A stretch of DNA of 64,000 nt from CAVZBW01 sp963778465 (GTDB lineage: Bacteria > Actinomycetota > Acidimicrobiia > Acidimicrobiales > RAAP-2), in NCBI GenBank assembly GCA_963778465.1, contig CAVZUK010000002.1, positions 1,393,890 through 1,457,889 of the forward strand, in the 5' to 3' direction. Of this stretch, positions 43,604 through 51,349 are shown one piece after another; the first letter of the stretch is position 1; every line of letters begins with the position of its first letter. The translations under genes and the position numbers were made by a program. The notes below the pieces were generated by a model. That model had not been told where the DNA came from, searched no databases, and saw only the letters and a program-made list of their open reading frames with translations.

Positions 43604-43917
43604 GTAAAGGAATTGCCGAGGGCCTCTCCGACCAGGGGCAGGTCGCGTTCGGCCAACTGGTCCTGGAGCGCCTTGGTGGCGGTGGCGACGACCACCTTGC
43701 GGCCCGAGAGCGCCGCCGGGACGAGGTAGCCGAGCGACTTGCCCGTCCCCGTGCCGGCCTGGACCGCCAGGTGACGCTCGGTCCGGATGGCGCCGCCGAC
43801 GGCGACCGCCATGTCCACCTGCCCGGGTCGATCCTCCCCGCCGGCAGGCAGCCGGGCGGTGACCCGGGCCACCGCCTCTCGCAGCTGATCGTCCGTGCTG
43901 GTGTCTTCGGTGCTCAT
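43303..43917 (-). CDS. dinG: DinG-type helicase, N-terminal frame ending at a frameshift
   Basis: The first 200 or so residues of the same helicase. Walker A is AVQAGTGTGKSLGYLVP, the Q-like N-terminus is intact (DDQLREAVARVTARLP), and motif Ia is VVVATATKALQDQLAERDLP; the first cysteine of the cluster is in GRNNYLCRQRA. After LPFEPRP the frame ends in ALGAR and a stop, while the homologous continuation RAWSTVSVGPRECPG lies in another frame. The bases at 43320-43332 can be restored by one added base. A spacer rich in Ser/Glu/Asp (ESGEDNSSEDLSTKDPSADS) sits before the break. Start ATG 43917; no clear ribosome site. Confidence 0.88.
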   Translation of the reverse strand: MSTEDTSTDDQLREAVARVTARLPAGGEDRPGQVDMAVAVGGAIRTERHLAVQAGTGTGKSLGYLVPAALSGRKVVVATATKALQDQLAERDLPLVGEALGNSFTWAVLKGRNNYLCRQRARELGESGFQAELDGAEPESVPGTESGEDNSSEDLSTKDPSADSGAAAMGLADQVKWLVRWGETADRGDRSDLPFEPRPALGAR

Positions 43918-44038
43918 GTGGGAGGACGGTTCATGTGGGAGATGGCTCGTGTGGGGAGACAGGAGGCGAAGCCGAGTCGGGAGGCGAAGATAGGGAAGGT
44001 ATAGCCGGCCTGGTCACAGATACACCCCGGGACGGCGG

Positions 44039-44044
44039 TAGTTT
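44039..44044 (+). promoter_or_regulatory. -10 box, probable leaderless promoter of uppS
   Basis: TAGTTT followed by six bases and GTG 44051; no ribosome site lies between them. Confidence 0.45.
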
Positions 44045-44050
44045 CGCCTC

Positions 44051-44830
44051 GTGTCCATTCCCTCGAGCGCTGCCTCCCCGCCCTCCCCGGTACAGGAGCG
44101 CCCTCAGGAGGTGCCGGCAGAGCTCGACCGGGGCCGGGTACCGGTGCACGTCGGATGCGTCATGGACGGCAACGGGCGCTGGGCGGCTCGCCGGGGGTTG
44201 CCGCGGACCGAGGGCCACGCCGCCGGAGAGGCCGCCCTCCTCGACGTGGTGGACGGGGCACTCGAGATCGGCGTCAAGTGGCTCACCCTGTACGCCTTCT
44301 CGACAGAGAACTGGCGCCGTCCGGCCGACGAGGTCCGCTACCTCATGGGCTTCAACGAGTCGCTGTTGATGCGCCGGCGCGACGAGCTGCACCGAAAGGG
44401 TGTCCGCATCCGGTTCGCGGGGCGCCGGGACTGGCGGGTCCCCCGCCGGGTCCTCCGGCGGATGGACGAGTCCAGCGAGCTCACGAGGGACAACCGCCGC
44501 ATGACGCTGACCATGGCGTTCAACTACGGCGGGAGGGCGGAGATCGTCGACGCCGTCCGCTCGCTGGTCGCGTCGGGAGTGAGCAGCGGTCGGGTGGACG
44601 AGCGGGCGATCAGGAAGCACCTCTACTTCCCCGACATGCCCGACCCGGACCTGGTTATCCGGACCTCCGGCGAGTACCGGATCTCCAACTTCTTGCTGTG
44701 GGAGCTGGCCTACAGCGAGCTGGTGTTCTCCGAGGTGCTGTGGCCCGACGCCCGGCGCACCCTGCTCTACGACGCCGTCCTCGAGTACCAGCGCCGCGAC
44801 CGGCGCTACGGGGGGATCGAGGAGTCGTGA
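44051..44830 (+). CDS. uppS: cis-Polyprenyl diphosphate synthase (UppS family)
   Basis: Adds isoprene units in cis to allylic diphosphate, making the lipid carrier for cell-wall and surface-glycan synthesis. The 259-residue product starts at GTG 44051. Motifs: VMDGNGRWAARRGLPRTEGH (catalytic Asp and diphosphate-binding Gly/Arg), LTLYAFSTENWRRP, and LVIRTSGEYRISNFLLWELA with FSEVLWPD near the C-terminus. The RTSGE motif matches the family; product chain length (short Z,E-FPP versus long) cannot be told. The N-terminal Pro/Ser-rich 30 residues are an extension. The stop overlaps a small downstream membrane-protein frame (GTGA). Confidence 0.95.
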   Translation: MSIPSSAASPPSPVQERPQEVPAELDRGRVPVHVGCVMDGNGRWAARRGLPRTEGHAAGEAALLDVVDGALEIGVKWLTLYAFSTENWRRPADEVRYLMGFNESLLMRRRDELHRKGVRIRFAGRRDWRVPRRVLRRMDESSELTRDNRRMTLTMAFNYGGRAEIVDAVRSLVASGVSSGRVDERAIRKHLYFPDMPDPDLVIRTSGEYRISNFLLWELAYSELVFSEVLWPDARRTLLYDAVLEYQRRDRRYGGIEES

Positions 44831-44995
44831 GCGCGACCAGGATCGCCGTGGCCCTGGTGGCTCCTCCTCGTCGTGGGCCTCTGCGTCGTGGCGTCAGTCG
44901 GCTTCACCGCGGTCATCGCCCCGCTCGTCACCGTGTTCGTGCTGCTGGTGCTGATCGCGGGCGGCAGCCTGCTCAACCCCCGCCGGCCGGGATGA
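44827..44995 (+). CDS. Small membrane protein between uppS and recO, probably frameshifted
   Basis: A GTG on the uppS stop (44827) starts MSATRIAVAL. After one extra base near 44857-44860 (CTGGTGGCTC), another frame continues WLLLVVGLCVVASVGFTAVI and later FVLLVLIAGGSLLNPRRPG, ending in TGA 44993-44995, which overlaps the recO ATG. Removing one G gives a single 55-residue protein with two hydrophobic segments. Without repair, only a 40-residue internal frame from GTG 44873 remains. The tight stop/start overlaps at both ends argue that it is a real coupled gene. Function unknown. Confidence 0.5.
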
Positions 44996-45744
44996 GCCTC
45001 TTTCAAGATCGCGGGGTCGTGATCCGTACCCACCGGATCGGGGAGGCCGACCGCATCGTGGTCCTGCTGACCGAGGACCACGGGAAGGTGAGGGCCGTCG
45101 CCAAGGGGGTACGCCGGACGGCCAGCCGGTTCGGGGCACGCCTCGAGCCGATGAGCCACGTGGCGTTGCTCCTCTGGCAGGGCCGGGGCGATCTCGACAC
45201 CGTCAACCAGGCCGAGGGGGTGGACGCGTACGCGGTCATCCGGTCGGACCTCGACCGAGTGACCCTGGCGCTCTCCCTCCTCGAGGTCGTCGACCAGCTC
45301 GCCCAGGAACGCCACCCCGACCCCCGCCTCTACCGGATGCTCGTCGGCGCCCTCTCGGTCCTCGACGACCCCGAGCGCGCCCCCGACCTCGTCGCGCCCG
45401 CCTTCTTCCTGAAGGCGCTCGTGCTCGAGGGGGCGGGCCCGGTGGTCGGGTCGTGCGCCTCGTGCGGTGGGGAGCCCGAGGGCCCCGAGGCCGTCGAGCT
45501 CGTCGCCTTCGACATGGCGGAGGGCGGGGCGCTGTGCCGGCGGTGCCGGCGGGGGCGGCCCGTGAGCCCGGCCGCGTTGGAGCTCATGCGCTCGATCATG
45601 GGAGGCGGCCTCGGCGCGGTGCTCCGCGGTGACGTCCCCCCCGGCTCGGCGGAGGTGGCGGCGCTCGCCGTCGAGGCGATGGAGGTGCACCTCGACCGGC
45701 GACTCCGCAGCGTCCGTTCGGTCGCCGGCATCTCGGGGCTCTGA
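44992..45744 (+). CDS. recO: DNA repair protein RecO
   Basis: Works with RecF/RecR to load RecA on SSB-coated gaps and anneals complementary strands. The 250-residue protein has an N-terminal OB fold (GVVIRTHRIGEADRIVVLLT, KVRAVAKGVRRTASRFGARLE), a central helical domain, and a CxxC...CxxC zinc site (CASCG and CRRCRR), all expected. ATG 44992 overlaps the preceding small frame's stop. Its position after uppS and before a radical-SAM gene is typical in actinobacteria. Confidence 0.95.
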   Translation: MSLFQDRGVVIRTHRIGEADRIVVLLTEDHGKVRAVAKGVRRTASRFGARLEPMSHVALLLWQGRGDLDTVNQAEGVDAYAVIRSDLDRVTLALSLLEVVDQLAQERHPDPRLYRMLVGALSVLDDPERAPDLVAPAFFLKALVLEGAGPVVGSCASCGGEPEGPEAVELVAFDMAEGGALCRRCRRGRPVSPAALELMRSIMGGGLGAVLRGDVPPGSAEVAALAVEAMEVHLDRRLRSVRSVAGISGL

Positions 45745-45750
45745 CCGGTC

Positions 45751-46863
45751 GTGGCGGACCTGGGCGTCTACCTCCACGTGCCGTTTTGCCGGCAGCGATG
45801 CGACTACTGCGCCTTCGCCACCTACACCGACCGCGACCACCTGATGCAGCGCTACCTGGAAGCCTGCCGCGTCGAGGTCCGGCGGGCCGTCGCAGCCGGC
45901 GGACTCACCCCGGCGACCAGCATCTTCGTGGGTGGGGGAACGCCCTCTCGGGTCCCCGCAGAGTGGCTGTGCGACGTGGTGTCCGAGGTGCCGCGCCGAC
46001 CCGGTTCGGAGGTGACCGTCGAGTGCAACCCCGAGGACGTCGACACCGCTCGCCTCGCGACGTACCGCGCGGCCGGGGTCACCCGGATCTCCATCGGGGT
46101 GCAGTCGACCGTCGCACACGTCCTCGGTGCCCTGGGCCGCCGTCACGGCAGCGAGCAGGCCCGGAGCGCAGCCGAGATGATCGTCGACGCGGGCTTCGCC
46201 ACCTGGAACGCCGACCTGATCTTCGGCGCGGCGCCCGAGGACGACGACGACTGGCGGCGCTGCCTCGACGAGGTCCTGTCCTGGCCGGTGCCACCCCCTC
46301 ACCTGAGCGCCTACGCCCTGACGGTCGAGCCAGGCACCCCCCTGGCGCGCTCGCCGGGCCGCCATCCCGACGAGGACGCACAGGCCCGGCGCTACGCGAT
46401 CACCGAGGACGTCCTCGTGGCCGCCGGCTACCGCTGGGAGGAGATCTCCAACTGGGCGCGCCCGGGCCACGGGTGTCGCCACAACCAGCTCTACTGGCGC
46501 CAGGGCGACTACCTCGGCATCGGGTCGGCCGCGCACTCCCACCGTGACGGGCACCGTTGGTGGAACGTCCGGACCCCCGACCGCTACGTCGACGCCATCT
46601 CGTCGGGGCGCTCGCCGGTCGCGGGAGAGGAGCACCTCGCGGGCGACCAACGAGCCTTCGAGCGCCTCACGCTGGCGCTGCGAACCCCGGCCGGCGTCCC
46701 GGCCACGTGCCTGCCCGGTCCGGACGAGGCGCCGGAGCTCGGCCCGCTCGTCGACGTGGCCGGTGGTCGGGCCGTGCTGACGGTGACGGGACGGCTCCTG
46801 GCCAACGAGGTGTGCGCCCGGCTACGGGTGGCCCACGGCGTCCCGGTATCCTCGCCCGGGTGA
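45751..46863 (+). CDS. hemW: HemW-type radical SAM protein
   Basis: A 370-residue radical SAM protein. The cluster motif is CRQRCDYCAF (Cys 13, 17, 20; CxxxCxxC), the glycine motif is SIFVGGGTPSRVP, and IGVQSTV plus NADLIFGAAPEDDDDWRRC match the HemN/HemW family. The N-terminal HVPFC arrangement and lack of the extra N-terminal CX2C of HemN fit HemW, a heme chaperone, rather than oxygen-independent coproporphyrinogen oxidase. Start GTG 45751, seven bases after recO; the stop overlaps glyS (GTGA), showing coupling. Confidence 0.92.
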   Translation: MADLGVYLHVPFCRQRCDYCAFATYTDRDHLMQRYLEACRVEVRRAVAAGGLTPATSIFVGGGTPSRVPAEWLCDVVSEVPRRPGSEVTVECNPEDVDTARLATYRAAGVTRISIGVQSTVAHVLGALGRRHGSEQARSAAEMIVDAGFATWNADLIFGAAPEDDDDWRRCLDEVLSWPVPPPHLSAYALTVEPGTPLARSPGRHPDEDAQARRYAITEDVLVAAGYRWEEISNWARPGHGCRHNQLYWRQGDYLGIGSAAHSHRDGHRWWNVRTPDRYVDAISSGRSPVAGEEHLAGDQRAFERLTLALRTPAGVPATCLPGPDEAPELGPLVDVAGGRAVLTVTGRLLANEVCARLRVAHGVPVSSPG

Positions 46864-48203
46864 GCACCGAAGACACGTCCGCGGACGCCGCGCCCGATCT
46901 CCCGACCTCCGATCTCATGGAGAAGGTCGTCAACCTCTGCAAGCGGCGCGGCTTCGTCTTCCCCTCGGCCGAGATCTACGGCGGCTTCCGCTCCACCTAC
47001 GACTACGGCCCGGTCGGCGTCAACCTGCTGCGCAACGTGAAGAACGCCTGGTGGCGCTCCATGGTGCAGCTCCGCGACGACGTGGTGGGCCTGGACGCGG
47101 CGATCCTCTCGCCACCCGCGGTCTGGCGGGCGTCGGGGCACCTCGAGACGTTCACCGATCCGCTGGTCGACTGCCGCAACTGCCACGAACGCTGGCGGGC
47201 CGACAAGATCGACGGCGTCTGCCCGAATTGCGGCTCGAAGGACCTCACCGACGCTCGGGCCTTCAACCTCATGTTCAAGACCCACGCCGGGCCCGTCGAG
47301 GACGAGGGCAGCGTCGCGTACCTGCGTCCCGAGACCGCCCAGGGCATGTTCGTGAACTTCCAGAACGTGCTCACCACCACCCGCAAGCGGCCCCCCTTCG
47401 GCATCGCGCAGGTCGGGAAGTCCTTCCGCAACGAGATCACCCCGCAAAACTTCGTCTTCCGGACCCGAGAGTTCGAGCAGATGGAGATGGAGTACTTCGT
47501 CCCGCCGGACGAGGCCAACCGTTGGTTCGAGTACTGGTGCGACGAGCGCTACCGCTGGTATCGCGAGCTCGGCATCCCCGAGGACATGCTCAAGCTGCGC
47601 GAGCACGACGCCGGGGAGCTGTCGCACTACTCGACCCGGACGGCGGACGTCGAGTTCCGGTTCCCCTGGGGCTTCGACGAGCTCGAGGGCATCGCCAACC
47701 GGACCGACTACGACCTTCGCGCCCACGCCGAGGCGTCCGGCGAGCGCCTCGAGTACTTCGACCCGTCGGCCAACGAGCGCTACGTGCCGCACGTGATCGA
47801 GCCGGCGGCGGGTGCGACGAGGGCCATGATGGCGTTCCTGCTCGCCGCCTACGACGAGGACGAGGTCGGGGGCGAGCAGCGGACCGTGCTCCACCTGCAC
47901 TGGCGCCTCGCCCCCTACCAGGTGGCCGTGCTGCCCCTCTCCCGCAAGGAGACCCTCGAGCCGCTGGCCCGGGAGGTCCTCGGGATGCTCCAGCCGCACT
48001 TCATGTGCGACTACGACGTGACTCAGTCGATCGGGCGCCGCTACCGGCGCCAGGACGAGATCGGGACGCCCTGGTGCGTCACGGTCGACTTCGACTCGCT
48101 CGAGGACCGGGCGGTCACCATCCGTGACCGGGACGCCACGACGCAGGTCCGGGTGCCCCTGCATGCGCTGGTGACGGAGCTGCGCGGGCGGACCGAGGAC
48201 TGA
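46860..48203 (+). CDS. glyS: Glycyl-tRNA synthetase, alpha2 type
   Basis: Class II synthetase that charges tRNA-Gly. The 447-residue homodimeric type is found in actinobacteria, eukaryotes and archaea, unlike the alpha/beta enzyme. Motifs: RRGFVFPSAEIYGG, motif 1-2 region YLRPETAQGMFVNFQNVL, FGIAQVGKSFRNEITP, EFEQMEMEYFVPP, and motif 3 in the C-terminal half before the anticodon-binding domain (LAPYQVAVLPLSRKETLEPL). A CRNC/CPNC zinc-type insertion (about 97-125) is present. GTG 46860 overlaps the hemW stop. No defect seen. Confidence 0.97.
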   Translation: MSTEDTSADAAPDLPTSDLMEKVVNLCKRRGFVFPSAEIYGGFRSTYDYGPVGVNLLRNVKNAWWRSMVQLRDDVVGLDAAILSPPAVWRASGHLETFTDPLVDCRNCHERWRADKIDGVCPNCGSKDLTDARAFNLMFKTHAGPVEDEGSVAYLRPETAQGMFVNFQNVLTTTRKRPPFGIAQVGKSFRNEITPQNFVFRTREFEQMEMEYFVPPDEANRWFEYWCDERYRWYRELGIPEDMLKLREHDAGELSHYSTRTADVEFRFPWGFDELEGIANRTDYDLRAHAEASGERLEYFDPSANERYVPHVIEPAAGATRAMMAFLLAAYDEDEVGGEQRTVLHLHWRLAPYQVAVLPLSRKETLEPLAREVLGMLQPHFMCDYDVTQSIGRRYRRQDEIGTPWCVTVDFDSLEDRAVTIRDRDATTQVRVPLHALVTELRGRTED

Positions 48204-48370
48204 GATCGCCGGGCGCAGCCCTTTTTGGGCGGGTCCCACGCCTCGATAGGCTGGGTCTTGAGCTCGCAGGCCAAAGGGCGGGTCTCTCGCCGTGAGCGGT
48301 TCACGGCGGTGACCAGCCCGATACGGCCGGCGATCTCGCTCTCGACTTCCCGACCGGGTGAGGAGACCTG

Positions 48371-51292
48371 ATGCCGTACGTCTTCGATTTCGACCACCGG
48401 CACCCCAAGCCGCCCATGGAGATGAAGGACCTCCTCGGCGGCAAGGGGGCGAACCTGGCCGAGATGACGTCGGTACTGGGCCTGCCCGTGCCGCCGGGTT
48501 TCACGATCTCGACCGCCACGTGCCGTGACTACATGGAGGGCGGCTGGCCCGACGCGCTCACCGGCGAGGTCCAGCGCGCCCGCAAGCGTCTCGAGGGGCG
48601 CATGGGCAAGCGCATCGGCGACCCGAGCGACCCCCTGCTCGTCTCGGTGCGCTCCGGCGCCAAGTTCTCGATGCCGGGGATGATGGACACGGTCCTCAAC
48701 CTCGGCCTGAACGACCGGTCGGTCGAGGGGCTGGCCGCGCAGACCGGCGACGAGCGCTTCGCCTACGACTCCTACCGGCGCTTCATCGCCATGTACGGGC
48801 GGATCGTCCTCGACATCCCGGGGCAGGAGTTCGACGACCTGTTCGAGGCGGCCAAGGAGCTGGCGGGCACGTCCTCGGACGCCGAGGTGCCCACCGAGCT
48901 CCTGCGGTACCTGGTCCACTCGTACCAGCAGATCGTGGAGCGGCACACCGGCCGGTCCTTCCCCCAGGACCCCGAGGCGCAGCTCCACGGGGCGATCGAG
49001 GCGGTGTTCCGCAGCTGGAACGGCCCCCGCGCCGTGGCCTACCGCGAGCGCGAGCGCATCCCCCATGACCTCGGCACGGGGGTCAACGTCCAGGCCATGG
49101 TGTTCGGCAACCGCGACGACCGCTCGGGCACCGGGGTCGGCTTCACGCGGGACCCGGCCACCGGCGCGACCGGCGCCTACGGCGACTTCCTGGTCAACGC
49201 CCAGGGCGAGGACGTGGTGGCCGGGATCCGCAACACGGATCCGCTCTCCACGCTGGCCGACACCTTCCCCGAGGTGCACGCCGAGCTGATGGACATCTTC
49301 GATCGCCTGGAGCAGCACTACCGCGACATGTGCGACACGGAGTTCACCATCGAGCAGGGCAAGCTCTGGATGTTGCAGACCCGGGTGGGCAAGCGAACCG
49401 GTCGCGCCGCGTTGCGGATGGCGGTCGAGATGACCCAGGATCCCCGCATCCGGCTGAGCCCGGCGGAGGCGGTGTCCCGCATCACCGAGGACCATCTGGC
49501 GGCCGTGCTGCACCCGCAATTCGTGGGCGAGGGCTACGCCGTGCTGACGAAGGGCCTCGGCGCGTCCCCCGGGGCCGCCGTGGGCCGCGTCTACCTGACC
49601 GCGGAGGCCGCGGTCGAGGCGGCAGGGCGGGGGGAGACGGTGATCCTGGTGCGCCGCGAGACCTCGCCGGACGACGTGGCTGGCATGCTGGCCGCCGAGG
49701 GCATCCTCACCGCCCGGGGTGGGCTGGTGAGCCACGCGGCGGTCGTGGCCCGGGGCTGGGGGAAGCCCGCCGTCGTCGGCGCCGAGTCGCTCCGGATCTC
49801 CGAGCACCAGCTGGTCGTCGGTGACGTCACGATCGCCGAGGGCGACTGGCTGTCGATCGACGGCACCTCGGGCTCGGTGGTCATCGGCCAGGTGCCCCTC
49901 AGCGCAGCGGATCCGCCGTGGGAGTTTTACCGGCTGCTCGAGTGGGCCGACGAGATCCGAACGGGGCGCCTCGGCGTCCGTGCCAACGCCGACACCGGGC
50001 CCGACGCCCTCCAGGCGCGCCAGCTGGGCGCCCAGGGCATCGGACTGTGCCGCACCGAGCACATGTTCTTCGGGGAGGACCGGCTCCCCGTGGTGCGTCG
50101 GATGATCCTCGCCGACACCCCCGAGCAGGAGGAGAAGGCCCTCGAGGAGCTCCGGGAGGTGCAGCGGGCCGACTTCGTCGACATCCTCGCGGCGATGGAC
50201 GGGCTGCCCGTCACGGTGCGGCTCCTCGACCCCCCGCTCCACGAGTTCCTGCCCGACACGGGCGAGCTCGCCATCAAGGAGGCCACCGTCGGCCTCAGCC
50301 CCGAGGAGCGGAGGCTCTTCGAGGCGGCCAAGCAGTGGCAGGAGGCCAATCCGATGCTCGGGACCCGGGGGGTCCGCCTCGGGGTCATCAAGCCCGGCCT
50401 CTACGCGATGCAGGTGCAGGCCTTGATGGAGGCGGCGTTCGACCGGCTGGCGTCCGGCGGCAACCCCGTCGTGGAGATCATGATCCCGCTCACGGTCACG
50501 CGCGAGGAGCTCGGTCTGGCACGCAGCTGGGTCGAGGACGCCATCGAGGGGACCTCCCCGGGCTTCCGGCGGGGCAAGCCGACGGCCAAGGGACCCGGCA
50601 AGGGGCGGGGCAAGGACTCCGGTGGACCGGAGCTGGAGGTCCTCATCGGGACCATGGTGGAGACGCCCCGAGCCGCGCTGTGCGCGGATGAGATCGCCGA
50701 GGAGGCGGACTTCTTCTCCTTCGGGACCAACGACCTCACCCAGATGACGTTCGGGTTCAGCCGTGACGACGTCGAGGGCAGGATGATGTCGGCGTACCTC
50801 GAGGAAGGGCTGCTCCCGGCGAACCCGTTCGAGACGGTCGACGCCAACGGAGTGGGGGAGCTCGTGCGCCTGGGCGCCGAGCGAGGCCGCGCCACCCGGC
50901 CCGACCTCAAGCTCGGCGTGTGCGGTGAGCACGGCGGCGACCCGGCCTCGATCTCGCTCTTCTACGACGCCGGGCTCGACTACGTCAGCTGCTCGCCGTT
51001 CCGGGTGCCGGTGGCACGCCTGGCCGCCGCCCAGGCCGTGCTGGGGAAGGGTGAGGCGCCGCCCGAGACGACCCGGCCGCTCATCGGTTCGGACCGTTCG
51101 CGCGACGTCGGCGGACGGGCCGGAGGTCGCACCGGCTCCCGGTCGGGCACCGGGGGCAAGACGGGCGCGGGTGCCAAGACGGACGCGGGCGCCAAGACCG
51201 GCGCGAGCGCGAAGGCGGGCGAGCCGAAGGGTCGGGCCAGCAAGAAGGTGGGCCCGACGGCCAAGGGTCGCTCCGGCAAGAAGGGCTCGTAG
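48371..51292 (+). CDS. ppdK: Pyruvate, phosphate dikinase with Lys-rich insertion and tail
   Basis: Interconverts pyruvate + ATP + Pi and PEP + AMP + PPi, linking glycolysis and gluconeogenesis. Domains are complete: nucleotide-binding part (LLGGKGANLAEMTSVLGLPV, GVGFTRDPATG), phosphohistidine swivel ILTARGGLVSHAAVVARG (His near residue 457), and PEP-binding barrel (GIGLCRTEHMFF, FFSFGTNDLTQMTFGFSRDD, GVCGEHGGDPASI). Two oddities make it 973 residues rather than about 880: a basic insert RRGKPTAKGPGKGRGKDSGG around residues 733-752, and a 50-residue C-terminal Lys/Ala/Gly tail (GAKTDAGAKTGASAKAG...). Start ATG 48371 after GGTGAGGAGACCTG, a strong ribosome site. Confidence 0.95.
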   Translation: MPYVFDFDHRHPKPPMEMKDLLGGKGANLAEMTSVLGLPVPPGFTISTATCRDYMEGGWPDALTGEVQRARKRLEGRMGKRIGDPSDPLLVSVRSGAKFSMPGMMDTVLNLGLNDRSVEGLAAQTGDERFAYDSYRRFIAMYGRIVLDIPGQEFDDLFEAAKELAGTSSDAEVPTELLRYLVHSYQQIVERHTGRSFPQDPEAQLHGAIEAVFRSWNGPRAVAYRERERIPHDLGTGVNVQAMVFGNRDDRSGTGVGFTRDPATGATGAYGDFLVNAQGEDVVAGIRNTDPLSTLADTFPEVHAELMDIFDRLEQHYRDMCDTEFTIEQGKLWMLQTRVGKRTGRAALRMAVEMTQDPRIRLSPAEAVSRITEDHLAAVLHPQFVGEGYAVLTKGLGASPGAAVGRVYLTAEAAVEAAGRGETVILVRRETSPDDVAGMLAAEGILTARGGLVSHAAVVARGWGKPAVVGAESLRISEHQLVVGDVTIAEGDWLSIDGTSGSVVIGQVPLSAADPPWEFYRLLEWADEIRTGRLGVRANADTGPDALQARQLGAQGIGLCRTEHMFFGEDRLPVVRRMILADTPEQEEKALEELREVQRADFVDILAAMDGLPVTVRLLDPPLHEFLPDTGELAIKEATVGLSPEERRLFEAAKQWQEANPMLGTRGVRLGVIKPGLYAMQVQALMEAAFDRLASGGNPVVEIMIPLTVTREELGLARSWVEDAIEGTSPGFRRGKPTAKGPGKGRGKDSGGPELEVLIGTMVETPRAALCADEIAEEADFFSFGTNDLTQMTFGFSRDDVEGRMMSAYLEEGLLPANPFETVDANGVGELVRLGAERGRATRPDLKLGVCGEHGGDPASISLFYDAGLDYVSCSPFRVPVARLAAAQAVLGKGEAPPETTRPLIGSDRSRDVGGRAGGRTGSRSGTGGKTGAGAKTDAGAKTGASAKAGEPKGRASKKVGPTAKGRSGKKGS

Positions 51293-51337
51293 CGCCGCCG
51301 GCCGGGCGGGTCCGGCCGGAAGTGGCGCGACTCGCGG

Positions 51338-51343
51338 TACGGT
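51338..51343 (+). promoter_or_regulatory. -10 box, probable leaderless promoter of dnaG
   Basis: TACGGT, then CCTGAC, then GTG 51350. The six-base gap would place transcription start at the start codon. lepA has the same CCTGACGTG junction. Confidence 0.5.
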
Positions 51344-51349
51344 CCTGAC

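Noticed and set aside
48217..48232. GCCCTTTTTGGGC as a terminator after glyS
   Set aside because: The stem is only four base pairs with no T-tract behind it; not enough to call.
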